This document shows positions 37,025 to 47,293 of a stretch of 64,000 nt of DNA, piece after piece. The notes under the pieces are model-generated. The model was not told where the DNA came from, ran no database searches, and worked only from the letters and a program-made list of their open reading frames with translations. A program made the position numbers and the translations under genes. Where the stretch lies: positions 372,001 through 436,000 of the forward strand of contig CALSPC010000003.1 in NCBI GenBank assembly GCA_943788135.1. Reading direction: 5' to 3'. The stretch is from an uncultured Paracoccaceae bacterium. Lineage in GTDB: Bacteria > Bacteroidota > Bacteroidia > Flavobacteriales > Flavobacteriaceae. Position 1 is the first letter of the stretch, and each line of letters begins with the position of its first letter.

Positions 37025-37786
37025 TTATTGTAATTCAACTAAAACAGGGCAGTGGTCACTATGAACTGCTTCAGACAAGATAACGGCGCGTTTTAGTTTT
37101 TCGTGTAAGGGCTGCGCTACTAATGTATAATCTAAGCGCCATCCTTTGTTGTTGGCTCGCGAATTTGCGCGGTAGCTCCACCAACTATAATTATGAGGTT
37201 CGGTATTAAATTCGCGAAAGGCATCTACAAAACCGTTCCCTAAAAATTGAGTCATCCATTCCCGTTCTTCAGGTAAAAAACCAGAAACATTTTTGTTTCT
37301 TACGGGATCATGAATGTCAATAGCCTCGTGACAAATGTTATAATCACCACAAATTATCAGGTTAGGCACTTCTTTTTTAAGCGTATTTATATAGTCTTGA
37401 AACAAGTCCATATACTCTAGCTTATGTTCTAAGCGCGCCAAATTGGTGCCCGAAGGCAGGTATAGACTCATCACTGAAACACCCTCAAAATCTGCTCGGA
37501 TATTACGGCCTTCAAAATCCATAGATTCAATTCCAGTCCCGTACTCCACATGAGTTGGTTTTGTCTTCGATAAGATAGCCACTCCACTGTAGCCCTTTTT
37601 TTGAGCACTAAACCAATAGTTATACGCATAGCCAGCAGCTTCAAAAACTCTTAAATCCAGTTGGTCTTCTTGTGCTTTAATTTCTTGTAAACAGATCACA
37701 TCTGGGTTGGCACTTTTTAGCCATGTTATAAACCCTTTTTTGAGTGCTGCCCTAATTCCATTAACGTTATAAGAAATAATTTTCAT
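37025..37786 (-). CDS. xth: Exodeoxyribonuclease III
   Basis: 253 residues of the EEP superfamily with no signal peptide. Blocks: SYNVNGIRAA, LQEIKAQ (metal-binding Glu), GDYNICHEAID, RLDYTLV and the catalytic SDHCPV His near the C-terminus. It acts as an AP endonuclease and 3' exonuclease in base-excision repair. Unlike the exported EEP protein at 4851 it is cytoplasmic. Confidence 0.96.
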   Translation of the reverse strand: MKIISYNVNGIRAALKKGFITWLKSANPDVICLQEIKAQEDQLDLRVFEAAGYAYNYWFSAQKKGYSGVAILSKTKPTHVEYGTGIESMDFEGRNIRADFEGVSVMSLYLPSGTNLARLEHKLEYMDLFQDYINTLKKEVPNLIICGDYNICHEAIDIHDPVRNKNVSGFLPEEREWMTQFLGNGFVDAFREFNTEPHNYSWWSYRANSRANNKGWRLDYTLVAQPLHEKLKRAVILSEAVHSDHCPVLVELQ

Positions 37787-37905
37787 CTATTATACTAATA
37801 ATTTTAGCTAAAATAATTAATAGAGTACTTTTACCCTAAATATTTAGTCTTGTTTTAATGCAAACTATCAACAAAATATTTTAGGATGTTTTTAGTTTAA
37901 GAGTC

Positions 37906-40900
37906 ATGATGAAGCAGTGTTTGTTCGTTTTATTCCTTTTATCCCTCTCCTATACCTGGTCGCAAGAGGGGAGGTCTTTGTATAGGACAAAAAAAATTGC
38001 CGTCATGGACACCATTAAAATTGACAGTGTAAGTATCAACCCTTCTAAATTTTCTGTGACAAATTTAAAATATGAGCCTATTCAGGATTCATTATATACT
38101 GTAAATTTTGAAAATGCGACGCTGACTTTTTCTAACGCCGTTCAAACCGATTCTCTCATAGTCAACTATCTTAGCTATCCCCGTTTTATAACCAAAACGT
38201 ATAAATCTTTAGATGAAAAAATCATTGTTAAGAGCACTGGATCCCTTCAAAAATTATATCAATTATCACAATCAAATTTGAAACGAACAGTTGTTCCTTT
38301 CGATGGTTTGGTGTCTTCTGGAAGCATATCTAGAGGCATTACGATTGGAAACAATCAAAATTCGGTTTTAAACAGTGAGCTTGACCTTCAGATTAGTGGA
38401 AAGTTAAATGATAAAGTGACCTTACGGGCCTCGATTCAAGATTCAAATATTCCACTTCAAGAAAGTGGATATTCACAACAGTTAGATGAGTTTGACCAAG
38501 TATTTATTGAAGTTTTTAGCGAGCGTTGGGGGATTAGAGCTGGGGATATAGACTTAGAAAATTCTGAATCCTATTTTTCAAAATTTTCCAAGCGTGTTCA
38601 AGGGCTTTCATTAAAGACCACTCTTAAAACAGACGATTCAGAATTTTCGGCTTTTGCTGCTGGCGCCTTAGTTCGTGGACAATTCTCATCAAGTCAATTT
38701 GTTGGACAAGAGGGCAATCAAGGGCCTTATAAATTGGTGGGTCCAAATAATGAACTCTATGTTTTAGTTGTTTCTGGAAGTGAAACGGTATATGTAAATG
38801 GCGTACCTTTAAAACGTGGTGCTACAGAAGATTATAGCATTGATTATAATGCAGGCGAAATTCTATTTAACGCGACTTATCCCATAACGTCTGAAATGCG
38901 CATTACTGTAGATTATCAATACAGCGAGCGCAATTATTCTCGGTTTATAGGCTATGCGGGCAGTCATTACAAAAATAGTAAGTGGACGCTTGATATTTCT
39001 GTTTATAACGAGAATGACTTGAAAAACCAACCACTTCAGCAAGCGTTAAATTCTGATCAAGTTTCTATTTTGTCTAATGCAGGCGATGAGCAGTCCTTGA
39101 TGATCGCCCCTTCGGCTGCTTTAGAGCCTTTTAATGAAAATCGGATTTTATATAAAAAAACTATCGATAATGGAGTTGAGGTTTTTGAGTTTTCAACCAA
39201 CCCTGAAGACGAGTTGTACCGTGTTAACTTTATAACTGTTGGGACGCAACAAGGGAATTATATAATTAAGAGTTCTAATGCGATTTCTAATATATACGAG
39301 TATGTCGCGCCTATTGCAGGGGTTAAACAAGGCGAATATGAACCTATTATACAGCTTGTAGCGCCTGTAAAATTACAACTGGCCGTGGCCAAAGGCGCTT
39401 TTAGACCTGATGACAAAACAGCTATTGATTTTGAATTTGCTGCTAGTAAAAATGATTTAAACTTGTATTCTCCATTGGATGACGATGATAATACGGGTCT
39501 TGCGGGGCAATTGTCAGTAGCACATCAACTCCATAAAAGTTCTGGAGACTGGGTGTTAAATGTAACTTCTGACACCGATTATATTCAATCTAATTTCAGA
39601 ACCATAGAACGCCTCTATCGACCAGAATTTAATCGAGATTGGAATATTGAAACCTTAACAAGCAGTCAACGGCTTTCTGATCTTGGAGACCAGTTATTTG
39701 TAAGGATGGGAACGCAATTAGCGCATACAGAAAAAGGTGAACTGAAGTATCAATTTCAACACTTAAACTTTGGAGACAACTATGAAGGGAATCGTCATCT
39801 CTTTTTTACAAAACTGAATTTTGATCGTTTTCAACTGTACTCAAACTCTAGTCTGTTGCAGACCGCTGCTCTGTTTACGAACTCAATGTTTTATAGATCT
39901 GATAATCGATTAAAATACAGCTATAACAAAGGGTGGTCTGGAGTTAACTTTTCTACAGAACACAACGAAAAAAAGCAAGTCGAATTAGATGAATTTGACC
40001 CTATTAGTCAGAAATTTCAAACTTATGAAGTGTTTACAGGGCTTGGCGATTCCACAAAAGTATTTGTAAAATTAGGCTATATACATAGAGTGAACGACAG
40101 TATTCAAAACAACCGTCTTACTAAGGTGAATACGTCCAACACCTATTATTTAGATTCGAAATGGATTCAAACTAAAAATACGAACCTGAGTTTATATGCT
40201 AATTACAGGAATTTTAAAACCACAAACACGTCAAGTCCGTCTCAAAAATCAGTCAATTCTAGATTACAATACAGTCAGAAATTAGCCAATAACGGCATTT
40301 CGTGGACAACTCTTTTTGAAACCAATGCCGGCCGTTTGCCCCAACAAGATTTTACATACATTGAAGTAGAACCGGGTCAAGGTACTTTTGTTTGGTTTGA
40401 TTATAATGAGAACGGCATTCAAGAACTAGAAGAATTTGAAGTGGCGCAATTTCAGGATCAGGCGACCTACGTCCGTGTATTGTTACCTAATCAAGTTTAC
40501 ATTCGAACTCACCAAAATAAGCTGAGCCAATCCTTGGTTTTAAATCCTATTCAATGGGCAAATTCGCCACTGGCATCTAAAAAATTCTGGTCTCATTTCT
40601 ATAATCAAACAACGTTTCTAATTGATAGAAAAGATAAAAATAGAAGCGAGAAAATCCGTTTAAACCCATTTCATTCAATTGAAGACGAACAGCTAGCGCT
40701 ACAATCCAACTTTAGAAATCAGTTATTTTATAATCGCGGGAAACAGCACTATACTCTCTCGTACAGTTATTCGGATATGAAAGCACGAAATGTATTGTCT
40801 TTTGGTTATATAGCGCAACACACTTTGAGTCATCAGTTTAATTTTTCTCATAAAATTCAAAATCAATGGTTACTGAGTTTACAAGCCAACGCTGATCAAA

Positions 40901-41343
40901 ATAGAAGTGAGAGTGAAAATTTTTCCTCAAAAAATTACCGATTAAAAGAAACACTTCTGAACCCAAAACTATCGTATTTGTTAGACGATAATAAACGATT
41001 TGATGTGTTTTATCAATACCAAAAAAAGAACAATTCTATTGGAGATATGGAACAACTGTCTCAGGAAAAATACGGTGTAGCTTTTACACTTACTCAAAAT
41101 CAGAAAGCGGCTATTACGGGTGAATTTAATTATTTTTCAAATCTATTTTCTGGAAGCCCAAACACGCCAGTCGCTTACCAAATATTGGAAGGCTTACAGC
41201 CAGGTACAAATTTTACGTGGTCATTGATAGCGCAAAAAAAACTGACTAAGTTTTTAGATTTGAATCTAAATTACTTTGGAAGAAAAAGCGAAACAAGTCG
41301 CGCCATTCATACAGGAACTGTGCAGTTGAAAGCTTATTTTTAA
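37906..41343 (+). CDS. Large outer-membrane beta-barrel protein, SprA-like, unknown function
   Basis: 1145 residues with a signal peptide (cleavage near SQ, about residue 20). Residues about 130-330 carry blocks GSISRGITIGNNQNS, LNSELDLQISGKL, ASIQDSNIPLQ, QLDEFDQVFIEV and GVPLKRG-DYSIDYNAGEI. These resemble segments of the giant T9SS translocon SprA (impression, not verified). The remainder is alternating strands of Tyr/Phe/Gln-rich barrel, ending in Phe. It is about half the length of SprA, so it is at best a relative. It stands alone between xth and a small barrel gene. Confidence 0.72.
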   Translation: MMKQCLFVLFLLSLSYTWSQEGRSLYRTKKIAVMDTIKIDSVSINPSKFSVTNLKYEPIQDSLYTVNFENATLTFSNAVQTDSLIVNYLSYPRFITKTYKSLDEKIIVKSTGSLQKLYQLSQSNLKRTVVPFDGLVSSGSISRGITIGNNQNSVLNSELDLQISGKLNDKVTLRASIQDSNIPLQESGYSQQLDEFDQVFIEVFSERWGIRAGDIDLENSESYFSKFSKRVQGLSLKTTLKTDDSEFSAFAAGALVRGQFSSSQFVGQEGNQGPYKLVGPNNELYVLVVSGSETVYVNGVPLKRGATEDYSIDYNAGEILFNATYPITSEMRITVDYQYSERNYSRFIGYAGSHYKNSKWTLDISVYNENDLKNQPLQQALNSDQVSILSNAGDEQSLMIAPSAALEPFNENRILYKKTIDNGVEVFEFSTNPEDELYRVNFITVGTQQGNYIIKSSNAISNIYEYVAPIAGVKQGEYEPIIQLVAPVKLQLAVAKGAFRPDDKTAIDFEFAASKNDLNLYSPLDDDDNTGLAGQLSVAHQLHKSSGDWVLNVTSDTDYIQSNFRTIERLYRPEFNRDWNIETLTSSQRLSDLGDQLFVRMGTQLAHTEKGELKYQFQHLNFGDNYEGNRHLFFTKLNFDRFQLYSNSSLLQTAALFTNSMFYRSDNRLKYSYNKGWSGVNFSTEHNEKKQVELDEFDPISQKFQTYEVFTGLGDSTKVFVKLGYIHRVNDSIQNNRLTKVNTSNTYYLDSKWIQTKNTNLSLYANYRNFKTTNTSSPSQKSVNSRLQYSQKLANNGISWTTLFETNAGRLPQQDFTYIEVEPGQGTFVWFDYNENGIQELEEFEVAQFQDQATYVRVLLPNQVYIRTHQNKLSQSLVLNPIQWANSPLASKKFWSHFYNQTTFLIDRKDKNRSEKIRLNPFHSIEDEQLALQSNFRNQLFYNRGKQHYTLSYSYSDMKARNVLSFGYIAQHTLSHQFNFSHKIQNQWLLSLQANADQNRSESENFSSKNYRLKETLLNPKLSYLLDDNKRFDVFYQYQKKNNSIGDMEQLSQEKYGVAFTLTQNQKAAITGEFNYFSNLFSGSPNTPVAYQILEGLQPGTNFTWSLIAQKKLTKFLDLNLNYFGRKSETSRAIHTGTVQLKAYF

Positions 41344-41395
41344 TTTTTTGGTACAATAATTGTCGATTCTTAGAAAACCTAAATCTTTTATTATT

Positions 41396-41929
41396 ATGAA
41401 CAAAGCCCTAATTATCCTATCCCTTTTTATGTGTATCAAGCTGTCTGCACAATCTGAAATAGAGTCTCTTACAATTTTTGACAAACACAATGAAGTAAGA
41501 ATTGGAGTTATCAAAATCTTAGCAGGCCCTATTTTTGAAGGTACATATGAATATGTCAAAAATAGAAATGTAGGGTATGGCGCAAGTCTTTTAGTGAATT
41601 TTAATTCTGAAAATGACTATTTCGAAAACCTATCTGTCACTCCTTTTTTTCGCATGTATTTTGACCGTGACGAACAATATGCCGCAAAAGGCTTTTTTGT
41701 AGAAAGTTTTCTGTCTTTTTATAGTGGTGATGACAATTATGATTATAGCGGAAACAATACTAATGCCTCCTATTTTGATACTGCTTTTGGGTTTTCGCTC
41801 GGACAGAAATGGGTTAATTCTGCAGGATTTATATTTGAAATTAAACTAGGAGGGGGAAGAAACCTTTTGGGGAATGCACCTGAAGGTGGCGTTCTTAAAG
41901 GCGATTTTAGTATAGGCTATCGTTTCTAG
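41396..41929 (+). CDS. Small outer-membrane beta-barrel protein (DUF3575-like)
   Basis: Start chosen at ATG 41396, which opens a signal peptide (KALIILSLFMCIKLSAQ). The product has 177 residues. It has alternating strands with Gly and aromatic residues, KILAGPIFEGTYEYV and FFVESFLSFYSG segments, and a C-terminal Phe (SIGYRF). This fits a small 8-strand barrel of the DUF3575/OmpW-like type; function unknown. Its TAG overlaps the stop of the convergent adhesin on a CTAG palindrome. Confidence 0.75.
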   Translation: MNKALIILSLFMCIKLSAQSEIESLTIFDKHNEVRIGVIKILAGPIFEGTYEYVKNRNVGYGASLLVNFNSENDYFENLSVTPFFRMYFDRDEQYAAKGFFVESFLSFYSGDDNYDYSGNNTNASYFDTAFGFSLGQKWVNSAGFIFEIKLGGGRNLLGNAPEGGVLKGDFSIGYRF

Positions 41930-44918
41930 TACTTTATAGAAAAGTGCGATTTAAATTGTGTGGCTACTCCCTTACTATTTGTGTAGTTGACCACAAACCA
42001 ATAATCCGACCCTGACAATTTTGTTCCATTAAACGTGCCGTCCCAACCCTTCCCGCTTGGTCTAATTTCTTTAATCAGTTTTCCAAAGCGATCAAAAATT
42101 CTAATGTTGGCTGCGACTTGATTTTCTAAACACTTGATGTTCCATATGTCATTAAATCCATCATTATTTGGCGTAAAAAACTTCGGGAAATAGATTAGAT
42201 TAATAGTTTTCTGTGGCACGGTGCTACAGCCGAGCACCTCCCGAGCCCTTACGGTATGTGTTTCACAACCAAACACATTTTCAAAAACGCCACTGTTTTG
42301 CCAGGAACCACCATCAAGTTGATACTCATAATCACCATTTCCACCTGTTGCACTTGCAACGATGGTTTGATTGTCTTCAAAATCCTCAGAAGTAACTTCA
42401 GCATCTAATGAAAGCACACTTATTAGTGTTGGGTTTATAGTAATCGTAAAGAGGTGTTCGTTATAACAATTTGGATTTACGGCCGATTCGGCATAGACAT
42501 ACAAAGGAGTCGAGGCGGTTAAAATATCTCCGGCGTTGAGCATTGTCCCTCCGCCGTTAGGGAGTGTAAAATAAGTTCCATTTGTGAGTACTGGAAGGGT
42601 GTAGTTTTCACAACTAAATACATCTGCTGGTGTGTCAATAGCAGGCGTGGTATTAATTGTAATATTAAATTTATGTTCATCGAAACAATTGGGTGTTGTA
42701 CCCGTTTCAGCATACACAAATAAGGTTGTTGAGGTAGATATGATATCTCCTGCGTTGAGCAATGTTCCGCCGCCATTAGGAGCGGTAAAGTAATTCCCGA
42801 CGGTGAGCGCTGGTAATGTATAGCTATCGCATATAGGTGGTGTGTCTGCAGGCTTATCAATAGCAGGCGTTGTATTGATTGTAATCGTAAATGCGTGTTC
42901 GTCATTACAGTTCGGATCTATGGTCGATTCGGCATAAACATACAAGGTGGTTGTGGTTGAGATTGTATCTCCTGCGTTAAGAGCTGTTCCGCCGCCATTA
43001 GGGAGCGTAAAATAATTGCCATTAGTGAGCACTGGAAGTGTGTAGCTATCACATTTTGAAAGATCTGCTGGTCTGTCTATTGTTGGTGTTGAATTGATTG
43101 TAATCGTAAATGGGTGTTCGTCACTACAATTGGGTGTTGTGCCCGTTTCGGCATAGACATACAAGGTGGTTGTAGTTGAGATTGCATCTCCTGCGTTAAG
43201 AGCTGTTCCGCCGCCATTAGGGAGCGTAAAATAATTGCCATTTGTGAGAACTGGAAGTGTGTAGCTATCACATTCTGAAAGATCTGCTGGTCTGTCTATT
43301 GTTGGTGTTGAATTGATTGTAATCGTAAATGGGTGTTGGTCATAACAGCTCGGGTCTATGGTCGATTCGGCATAGACATACAAGGTGGTTGTGGTTGATA
43401 TAACAACTCCTGCATTAAGAGCTGTTCCACCGCCATTGGTTGCAGTAAAATAATTGCCATTAGTGAGAACTGGAAGTGTGTAGCTATCACATTTTGAAAG
43501 ATCTGCTGGTTTGTCTATTGCAGGTGTTGAATTGATTGTAATCGTAAATGCGTGTTCGTCATAACAGCTCGGGTCTATGGTCGATTCGGCATAGACATAC
43601 AAGGTGGTTGTAGGTTGATATGGTCTGTCCAGCAAAGTATTGCTGTTCCACCGCCCTTGGTTGCAGTAAAGTAATTACCATTAGTGAGTGCTGGTAAAAT
43701 ATAACTATCACAAGCTGAAAGATCTGCTGGGGTATCAACTGCTACGGATATGACCGTTGCAGTTACAGGCGTTCGTGTTCCTGTGGTACAACCATTTTCT
43801 GAAGCCAAAACCCAAAAAGTTGTAGTATTCGTTAAAATGGGATTGTAGGTGTTTCCTGTATGTAAAAGTGTGCCTCCATTTTGGCTGTCATACCACAAAA
43901 TAGCTGTAGTATTCGATGTAGCCGAAAGCGTTGCAGCAGTATTGTAACAACTTGAAGAAGGGGTTGTAGATAAAATTTTTGGAGGGCTAAAGGTTGTGCT
44001 TGCAGAGATGTTTATTGGAAGGTCGCCAGGCATTCCTCCATATTCAACAACATAGCCTTTGGCTTGATATTGCGAGGGTTGTCCTGACGTATTGTTGGGT
44101 AAATCATTCCAAGAGCCATCAATGCCTGAAACAGAATCATCTTTGATATGGGCATAGTCCTCGTTATTATTAAAATTATTGGGTTCAGAAGGGTTCCAAT
44201 TGGCATAATTTGGCGTGGATCCATTTGCAACGCCATTCCAAAAGGTAATGCCTGCTTCCGGCCCTGTTGCCCATTTCCAAACGCCTTCGGTAACTTCATC
44301 AGTTCCGCCAATCCAGCCCGTGCCTGGCGTTAATTCTCCAGCAATCTGGGCTTCGTCAGCAGCTGTCAAGGTTGCTAAATAGCCTTGCAATCCAAAATAT
44401 GTTCTGCTTTCAGCTGCAGCTTTTGCAGCAGTCCAAGTAATTAAATTTGCAGGAACAAATTCATAGTAATGGCCGTTAGAGGATAAATAGTTAGCTGAAC
44501 CAACAGTTAAGGAAAATGTTTTGGCACTTACGTTTACAGACGTACTACTAAATACAACGTCATAAACGGCCGAAATAATATCTGTGATTAAAGCAGGCCC
44601 GCCGCCAGAATTTGTTAAGGTTAGTTTTGCCTCATTAGAGTTCCATGAGGCATTTATAGTTGGATGTGACCCTGTTAAAAGTAATTCGTCTTCCCCAAAA
44701 ATATAGCCCGTTGAAATTTGAATATAAAAGGCATCAACAGTTGTGTCACCTGGATCTGGGTCGGTAATGTCAAAGGAAGTTACTATTGGTTGTTGACTTT
44801 GTGGACAATAGATTTGGTCGCCTACAGCGGTTACCGTTGGAGGAGTGTTCTGTCCAAAAGAGGTCAAAGTGTTTAAAAACACGACTACAAATAAAACGTA
44901 TGTTATCCCTGATTTCAA
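41926..44918 (-). CDS. C-type-lectin adhesin with 73-residue repeats and T9SS type B sorting domain (frameshifted)
   Basis: Signal peptide (ending near FGQN) and an N-terminal ~110-residue domain. A C-type lectin domain (about 155-300) follows, with EPN-type motif NPSEPNN, WNDL and GWIGG. Then come an Ig-like region, six 73-residue repeats (CDSYxLPxLTxGxYFT, GGGT, LYVYAE, FxITIN), a linker and a C-terminal T9SS type B domain (FFTPNNDGFNDIW, FDRFGKLIKEI, GWDGTFNG). The frame breaks inside the first repeat. Removing one base at 43612 and one in the AAA at 43634-43636 restores the repeat exactly (GGGTAILAGQTIST) and gives 996 residues. As read, two ORFs result (44918-43575 and 43635-41926). It is a predicted cell-surface adhesin exported by T9SS. 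Confidence 0.85.
42428..43745 (-). repeat. Six tandem 219-bp repeats in the adhesin
   Basis: Equivalent bases (for example the ACAAGG site) fall at 42942, 43161, 43380 and 43599, an exact 219-base period; the next copy is 222 bases away and more diverged. Each unit encodes 73 residues with a conserved Cys pair (CDSY and the (S/N)C(Y/S) near LYVYAE). Central copies are nearly identical, suggesting recent unequal crossing over. Confidence 0.92.
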
Positions 44919-44919
44919 G

Positions 44920-46464
44920 TTAGTTAATTTTCTTAAGCCACTGTTTCATGGCAACCTCTTTTTCAATAATTAGTTTTAAATCTTTAATTTTCACACGCTG
45001 TTGTGCCATTGAATCTCGATGTCTAATCGTAACGCACTGGTCCTCTAAAGTATCATGGTCAACAGTGATACAAAAGGGTGTTCCTAGAGCATCTTGTCGG
45101 CGATAACGTCTTCCAACGGCATCTTTTTCATCATACACCACATTAAAATCCCATTTCAAATCGCTTAAAATAGTTTTCGCAACTTCTGGCAATCCATCTT
45201 TTTTTACTAAAGGTAAAATAGCGGCTTTAATTGGAGCTAAGACTGCTGGCAGTTTTAATACGGTTCGGGTTGTGTTGTTCTCTAAAGTTTCTTCAATTAA
45301 TGCGTTTGAAAATACCGCCAAAAACATACGGTCCAATCCTATAGAAGTTTCTAGAACGTAAGGGGTGTAGTTTTTATTTTCTTCATGGTCAAAATATTGA
45401 AGTTTTTTACCTGAATGTTTTTCGTGTTGACTTAAATCAAAGTCAGTACGTGAGTGTATGCCTTCAAGTTCTTTGAAGCCAAAGGGAAATTTAAATTCTA
45501 TATCGGCAGCTGCATCGGCATAGTGCGCTAATTTTTCGTGGTCATGAAATCGATAGTTATCTGCGCCCATCCCTAATGACAAATGCCATTTCATCCGCGT
45601 TTCTTTCCAATGCTCATACCATTTTTGTTGCGTGCCTGGTTTAATGAAAAATTGCATTTCCATTTGTTCAAATTCACGCATTCTAAAAATAAACTGACGT
45701 GCTACGATTTCATTTCTAAATGCTTTTCCAGTTTGTGCAATTCCAAAAGGAATTTTCATACGCCCTGATTTTTGAACATTCAGAAAATTTACAAAAATAC
45801 CTTGAGCAGTTTCAGGACGTAAATATAAATCCATCGCCGTTTCAGCAGAAGCCCCTAGCTTGGTGCCAAACATGAGGTTGAATTGCTTGACATCTGTCCA
45901 GTTTTTACTCCCAGTTAAGGGGTCTGCGATTCCTAGTTCTTCAATAAGCAACTTCACATCAGCTAAATCTTCGTGTTCTAAAGATTTTGCCAATCGTGAT
46001 AAAATGCTGTTTATTTTTGTTTGATAGCCAACAACTCTGCCGTTTGTAGATATAAATTCGTTTTTATCAAAACTAGCTCCAAAACGCTTTTCAGCTTTTT
46101 TGATTTCTTTCTCAATTTTACCTTCAATTTTAGCACAATAATCTTCAACTAAAACATCGGCTCTATATCGTTTTTTGGAATCCTTGTTATCAATCAATGG
46201 GTCATTAAAAGCATCGACATGTCCTGAAGCTTTCCAAGTTGTAGGGTGCATAAAAATAGCAGCGTCTAAACCCACAATGTTTTCATTCATTTGGACCATG
46301 GCTTTCCACCAATAGTCACGAATATTTTTCTTTAACTCTACACCATTTTGCGCATAGTCATAAATTGCACTAAGCCCGTCGTAAATTTCACTACTTTGAA
46401 ACACAAATCCGTATTCTTTTGCATGTGAAATAACCTTCTTAAAACTGTCCCCTTGATTTGTCAT
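44920..46464 (-). CDS. glyS: Glycyl-tRNA synthetase
   Basis: 514 residues, class II homodimeric GlyRS. Seen: N-terminal KKVISHAKEYGFVFQSSEIYDGLSAIYDYAQNGVELK, motif 2 area AFRNEIVARQFIFRMREFEQMEMQFF and motif 3-type ETSIGLDRMFLA. It charges tRNA-Gly. The minus-strand -7 element TATTTTTG sits 4 bases before the ATG. The gene follows the adhesin on the same strand but looks independently expressed. Confidence 0.96.
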   Translation of the reverse strand: MTNQGDSFKKVISHAKEYGFVFQSSEIYDGLSAIYDYAQNGVELKKNIRDYWWKAMVQMNENIVGLDAAIFMHPTTWKASGHVDAFNDPLIDNKDSKKRYRADVLVEDYCAKIEGKIEKEIKKAEKRFGASFDKNEFISTNGRVVGYQTKINSILSRLAKSLEHEDLADVKLLIEELGIADPLTGSKNWTDVKQFNLMFGTKLGASAETAMDLYLRPETAQGIFVNFLNVQKSGRMKIPFGIAQTGKAFRNEIVARQFIFRMREFEQMEMQFFIKPGTQQKWYEHWKETRMKWHLSLGMGADNYRFHDHEKLAHYADAAADIEFKFPFGFKELEGIHSRTDFDLSQHEKHSGKKLQYFDHEENKNYTPYVLETSIGLDRMFLAVFSNALIEETLENNTTRTVLKLPAVLAPIKAAILPLVKKDGLPEVAKTILSDLKWDFNVVYDEKDAVGRRYRRQDALGTPFCITVDHDTLEDQCVTIRHRDSMAQQRVKIKDLKLIIEKEVAMKQWLKKIN

Positions 46465-46468
46465 GTGA

Positions 46469-46476
46469 CAAAAATA
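46469..46476 (-). promoter_or_regulatory. -7 box immediately before glyS
   Basis: The minus strand reads TATTTTTG (TAnnTTTG), ending 4 bases before the glyS ATG, the same spacing as at thiL, so the mRNA would be almost leaderless. No -33 TTG lies at the correct distance. Confidence 0.5.
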
Positions 46477-46560
46477 GAAAACACTTTCAAATTATAGTTA
46501 AACTTAGGGAGAAATATCAAATATTATTTTAATTTTAAATCCCTCTTAACCCTACTTCTT

Positions 46561-47253
46561 ATGTGTCAAACACTTCTGAATCTGCTTTTTCCACAAACTT
46601 GTCAAGCCTGTGATTTACTTTTATTTGACAATGAAAAGCATATCTGTGTGCGCTGTCGTCACGAGCTGCCGTTAACTAATTATCATTTTGAACGCCCTGA
46701 AGTTATTTCTAAAATTTTTTACGGAAGGATCCAACTTCAAGCAGCTACGGCATTGTTTTATTTTTATAAATATGGCCGCGTTCAGCAACTTCTTCATAAC
46801 TTAAAATATAGAGGTAAAGAAGAGTTAGGTCGTGTTTTTGGAAACTGGTTAGGGGCAGAATTACTTGAATCTTCTTTTTTTAAGGGTATCGATATCGTAA
46901 TTCCAGTTCCTATTCACTCTAAGAAACTAAAACAAAGAGGCTATAACCAAGTTGCACTTTTTGCTCAACAGCTAGCCCATGTATTAGGCGTTGTCTATAG
47001 AGATGATGTGTTGCTGAAATCAGTAAATACTAAAACTCAAGTTTTTCAGTCTAGAAGTGCACGGTTTGAATCTGTTGCACATAGTTTTTATGTAGAAAAC
47101 AGATCGGTAATTGATTATAAACATGTTCTTTTAGTAGATGATGTCATTACAACAGGAGCAACTATTGAGGCCTGTGCGCTTGCTTTGACAGCTACATCCA
47201 ATAGTCGTTTAAGTATGGCAACGATTGCAATTACGCATTCCATTTTTCGTTAG
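46561..47253 (+). CDS. comF: ComF family phosphoribosyltransferase-like protein
   Basis: 230 residues. An N-terminal zinc-finger-like Cys set (CQAC, CVRC) is followed by LHNLKYRGK and a PRTase domain with VIPVPIHSKKLKQRGYNQ and the PRPP loop HVLLVDDVITTGAT. ComF proteins are associated with DNA uptake in competent bacteria; the biochemical activity is not settled. The stop is 41 bases before the Ig-like lipoprotein start. Confidence 0.93.
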   Translation: MCQTLLNLLFPQTCQACDLLLFDNEKHICVRCRHELPLTNYHFERPEVISKIFYGRIQLQAATALFYFYKYGRVQQLLHNLKYRGKEELGRVFGNWLGAELLESSFFKGIDIVIPVPIHSKKLKQRGYNQVALFAQQLAHVLGVVYRDDVLLKSVNTKTQVFQSRSARFESVAHSFYVENRSVIDYKHVLLVDDVITTGATIEACALALTATSNSRLSMATIAITHSIFR

Positions 47254-47293
47254 TTTTAAAATATGTTGTTACTTTGCGCAAAATGTAATATTC

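Noticed and set aside
43612-43636. Programmed or phase-variable frameshift in the adhesin
   Set aside because: No long homopolymer or tandem tract at the sites; two simple inserted bases explain it. Kept only as a check in findings.
42428-43745. CRISPR-like array in the 219-bp repeats
   Set aside because: Units are coding, without short repeats and unique spacers.
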